Shown here: piece after piece, positions 63,821-64,000 of the stretch
Numbering within the stretch: position 1 is the stretch's first letter
Layout of the letters: every line of letters begins with the position of its first letter
Assembly: GCA_016704895.1 (NCBI GenBank)
Contig: JADIZG010000064.1
Span: forward strand, 1-64,000
Origin: Betaproteobacteria bacterium
GTDB lineage: Bacteria; Pseudomonadota; Gammaproteobacteria; Burkholderiales; Casimicrobiaceae
Reading direction: 5' to 3'
DNA: 64,000 bases
Notes under the pieces: model-generated
What the model saw: only the letters and a program-made list of their open reading frames with translations
Databases searched by the model: none
What the model was told of the DNA's origin: nothing
Translations under genes and position numbers: made by a program

Positions 63821-64000
63821 ATGGCAGAAGCGCACTCCCTCGTGGTCACGGCCGCCGACGGCTTTCCGCTCGCGGCGACCCTCTGGCTGCCGGAAACGGC
63901 CGTTGCGCCGACGCGCGTGGTCGTCGTCAACGCCGGGGCCGGCATTCCGGCCCGCTACTACGATCGCTTCGCTGCCTGGCTCGCCGACCGGGGCCTTCCG
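63821..64000 (+). CDS. Alpha/beta hydrolase (serine aminopeptidase-like), cut by the window end
   Basis: The first 60 residues are visible: MAEAHSLVVTAADGFPLAATLWLP, then VVVVNAGAGIPARYYDRFAAWLADRG, the oxyanion-loop region of the S33/YheT-like hydrolases that act on small esters or acyl groups. AGGGGAGAT lies about 18 bases upstream of the ATG. It is divergent from rpfC; the nucleophile lies beyond the window. By position it could process DSF or another acyl signal, but this is only a possibility. Confidence 0.75.
   Translation, partial: MAEAHSLVVTAADGFPLAATLWLPETAVAPTRVVVVNAGAGIPARYYDRFAAWLADRGLP

Overview
This window is very GC-rich bacterial chromosome, almost certainly from a betaproteobacterium and probably a member or relative of the Burkholderiales. 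The grounds are the gene content and order: a ppiC-bolA-yciB run beside ampD, a PilS/PilR-type pair next to a PP0621-type gene, a glycolate-oxidase-like gene and a PhaM-like gene, Bug/TctC-type binding proteins, and full-length fused PurL. No rRNA gene, insertion sequence, phage or CRISPR array was seen. There is one tRNA gene, tRNA-Arg(CCT).

Layout: 0-5.6 kb holds moaE followed by a sugar-acid cluster (2-keto-3-deoxy-galactonate/gluconate kinases and aldolase, an SDR, a cupin), with a GC-rich tandem repeat in front of the cupin. 5.6-8.6 kb holds crcB, a quinone oxidoreductase and a convergent NAD(P)H-hydrate repair gene. 8.7-14.1 kb is an aspartate module: aspartase, aspartate racemase and a GltIJKL-type ABC importer. 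14.2-21.7 kb holds a carbonic anhydrase, guaC, a TctC-type protein, purL (interrupted by an in-frame stop) and a paaY-like gene. 21.7-24.5 kb is a decay zone with a class II ribonucleotide reductase and an ABC binding protein, both broken many times. 24.5-28.3 kb holds a Kup K+ transporter divergent from a short KdpD-like kinase and a KdpE-like regulator. 28.3-32.4 kb holds a DUF1810 gene, gamma-glutamyltransferase and TctA/TctB. 32.6-40 kb is a conserved housekeeping block (ppiC, bolA, yciB, ampD, pilR/pilS-like, glcD-like). 40-46 kb holds phaM, gst, a PEBP-family gene and two peptidases.

46-56.5 kb is the most distinctive region. An ICMT-like membrane methyltransferase gene, two paralogous exported alpha/beta hydrolases and a condensation-superfamily protein lead directly into a type II fatty-acid/polyketide set: two ketoreductase-like SDRs, an ACP, a double-hotdog dehydratase, a ketosynthase, a second ketosynthase with Ser in place of the catalytic Cys, a holo-ACP synthase and an LpxL-like acyltransferase. 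The set resembles aryl-polyene-type or lipid-modifying clusters, but no starter-unit enzyme is present. 56.6-59.7 kb holds the tRNA, a DUF599 gene, tag, and the N-degron transferases aat and bpt. 59.7-63.7 kb is a diffusible-signal-factor quorum-sensing module: an RpfF-type synthase and a convergent RpfC-type hybrid sensor kinase, preceded by an AT-richer control region with two inverted repeats. The window ends inside an alpha/beta hydrolase gene.

Caution: well over a dozen otherwise well-conserved genes are broken by single-base frameshifts, several at G or C runs. Many of these are more likely consensus-sequence errors than real mutations. Features called pseudogene here should be read as 'interrupted in this sequence'; only the 21.7-24.5 kb region looks truly decayed.
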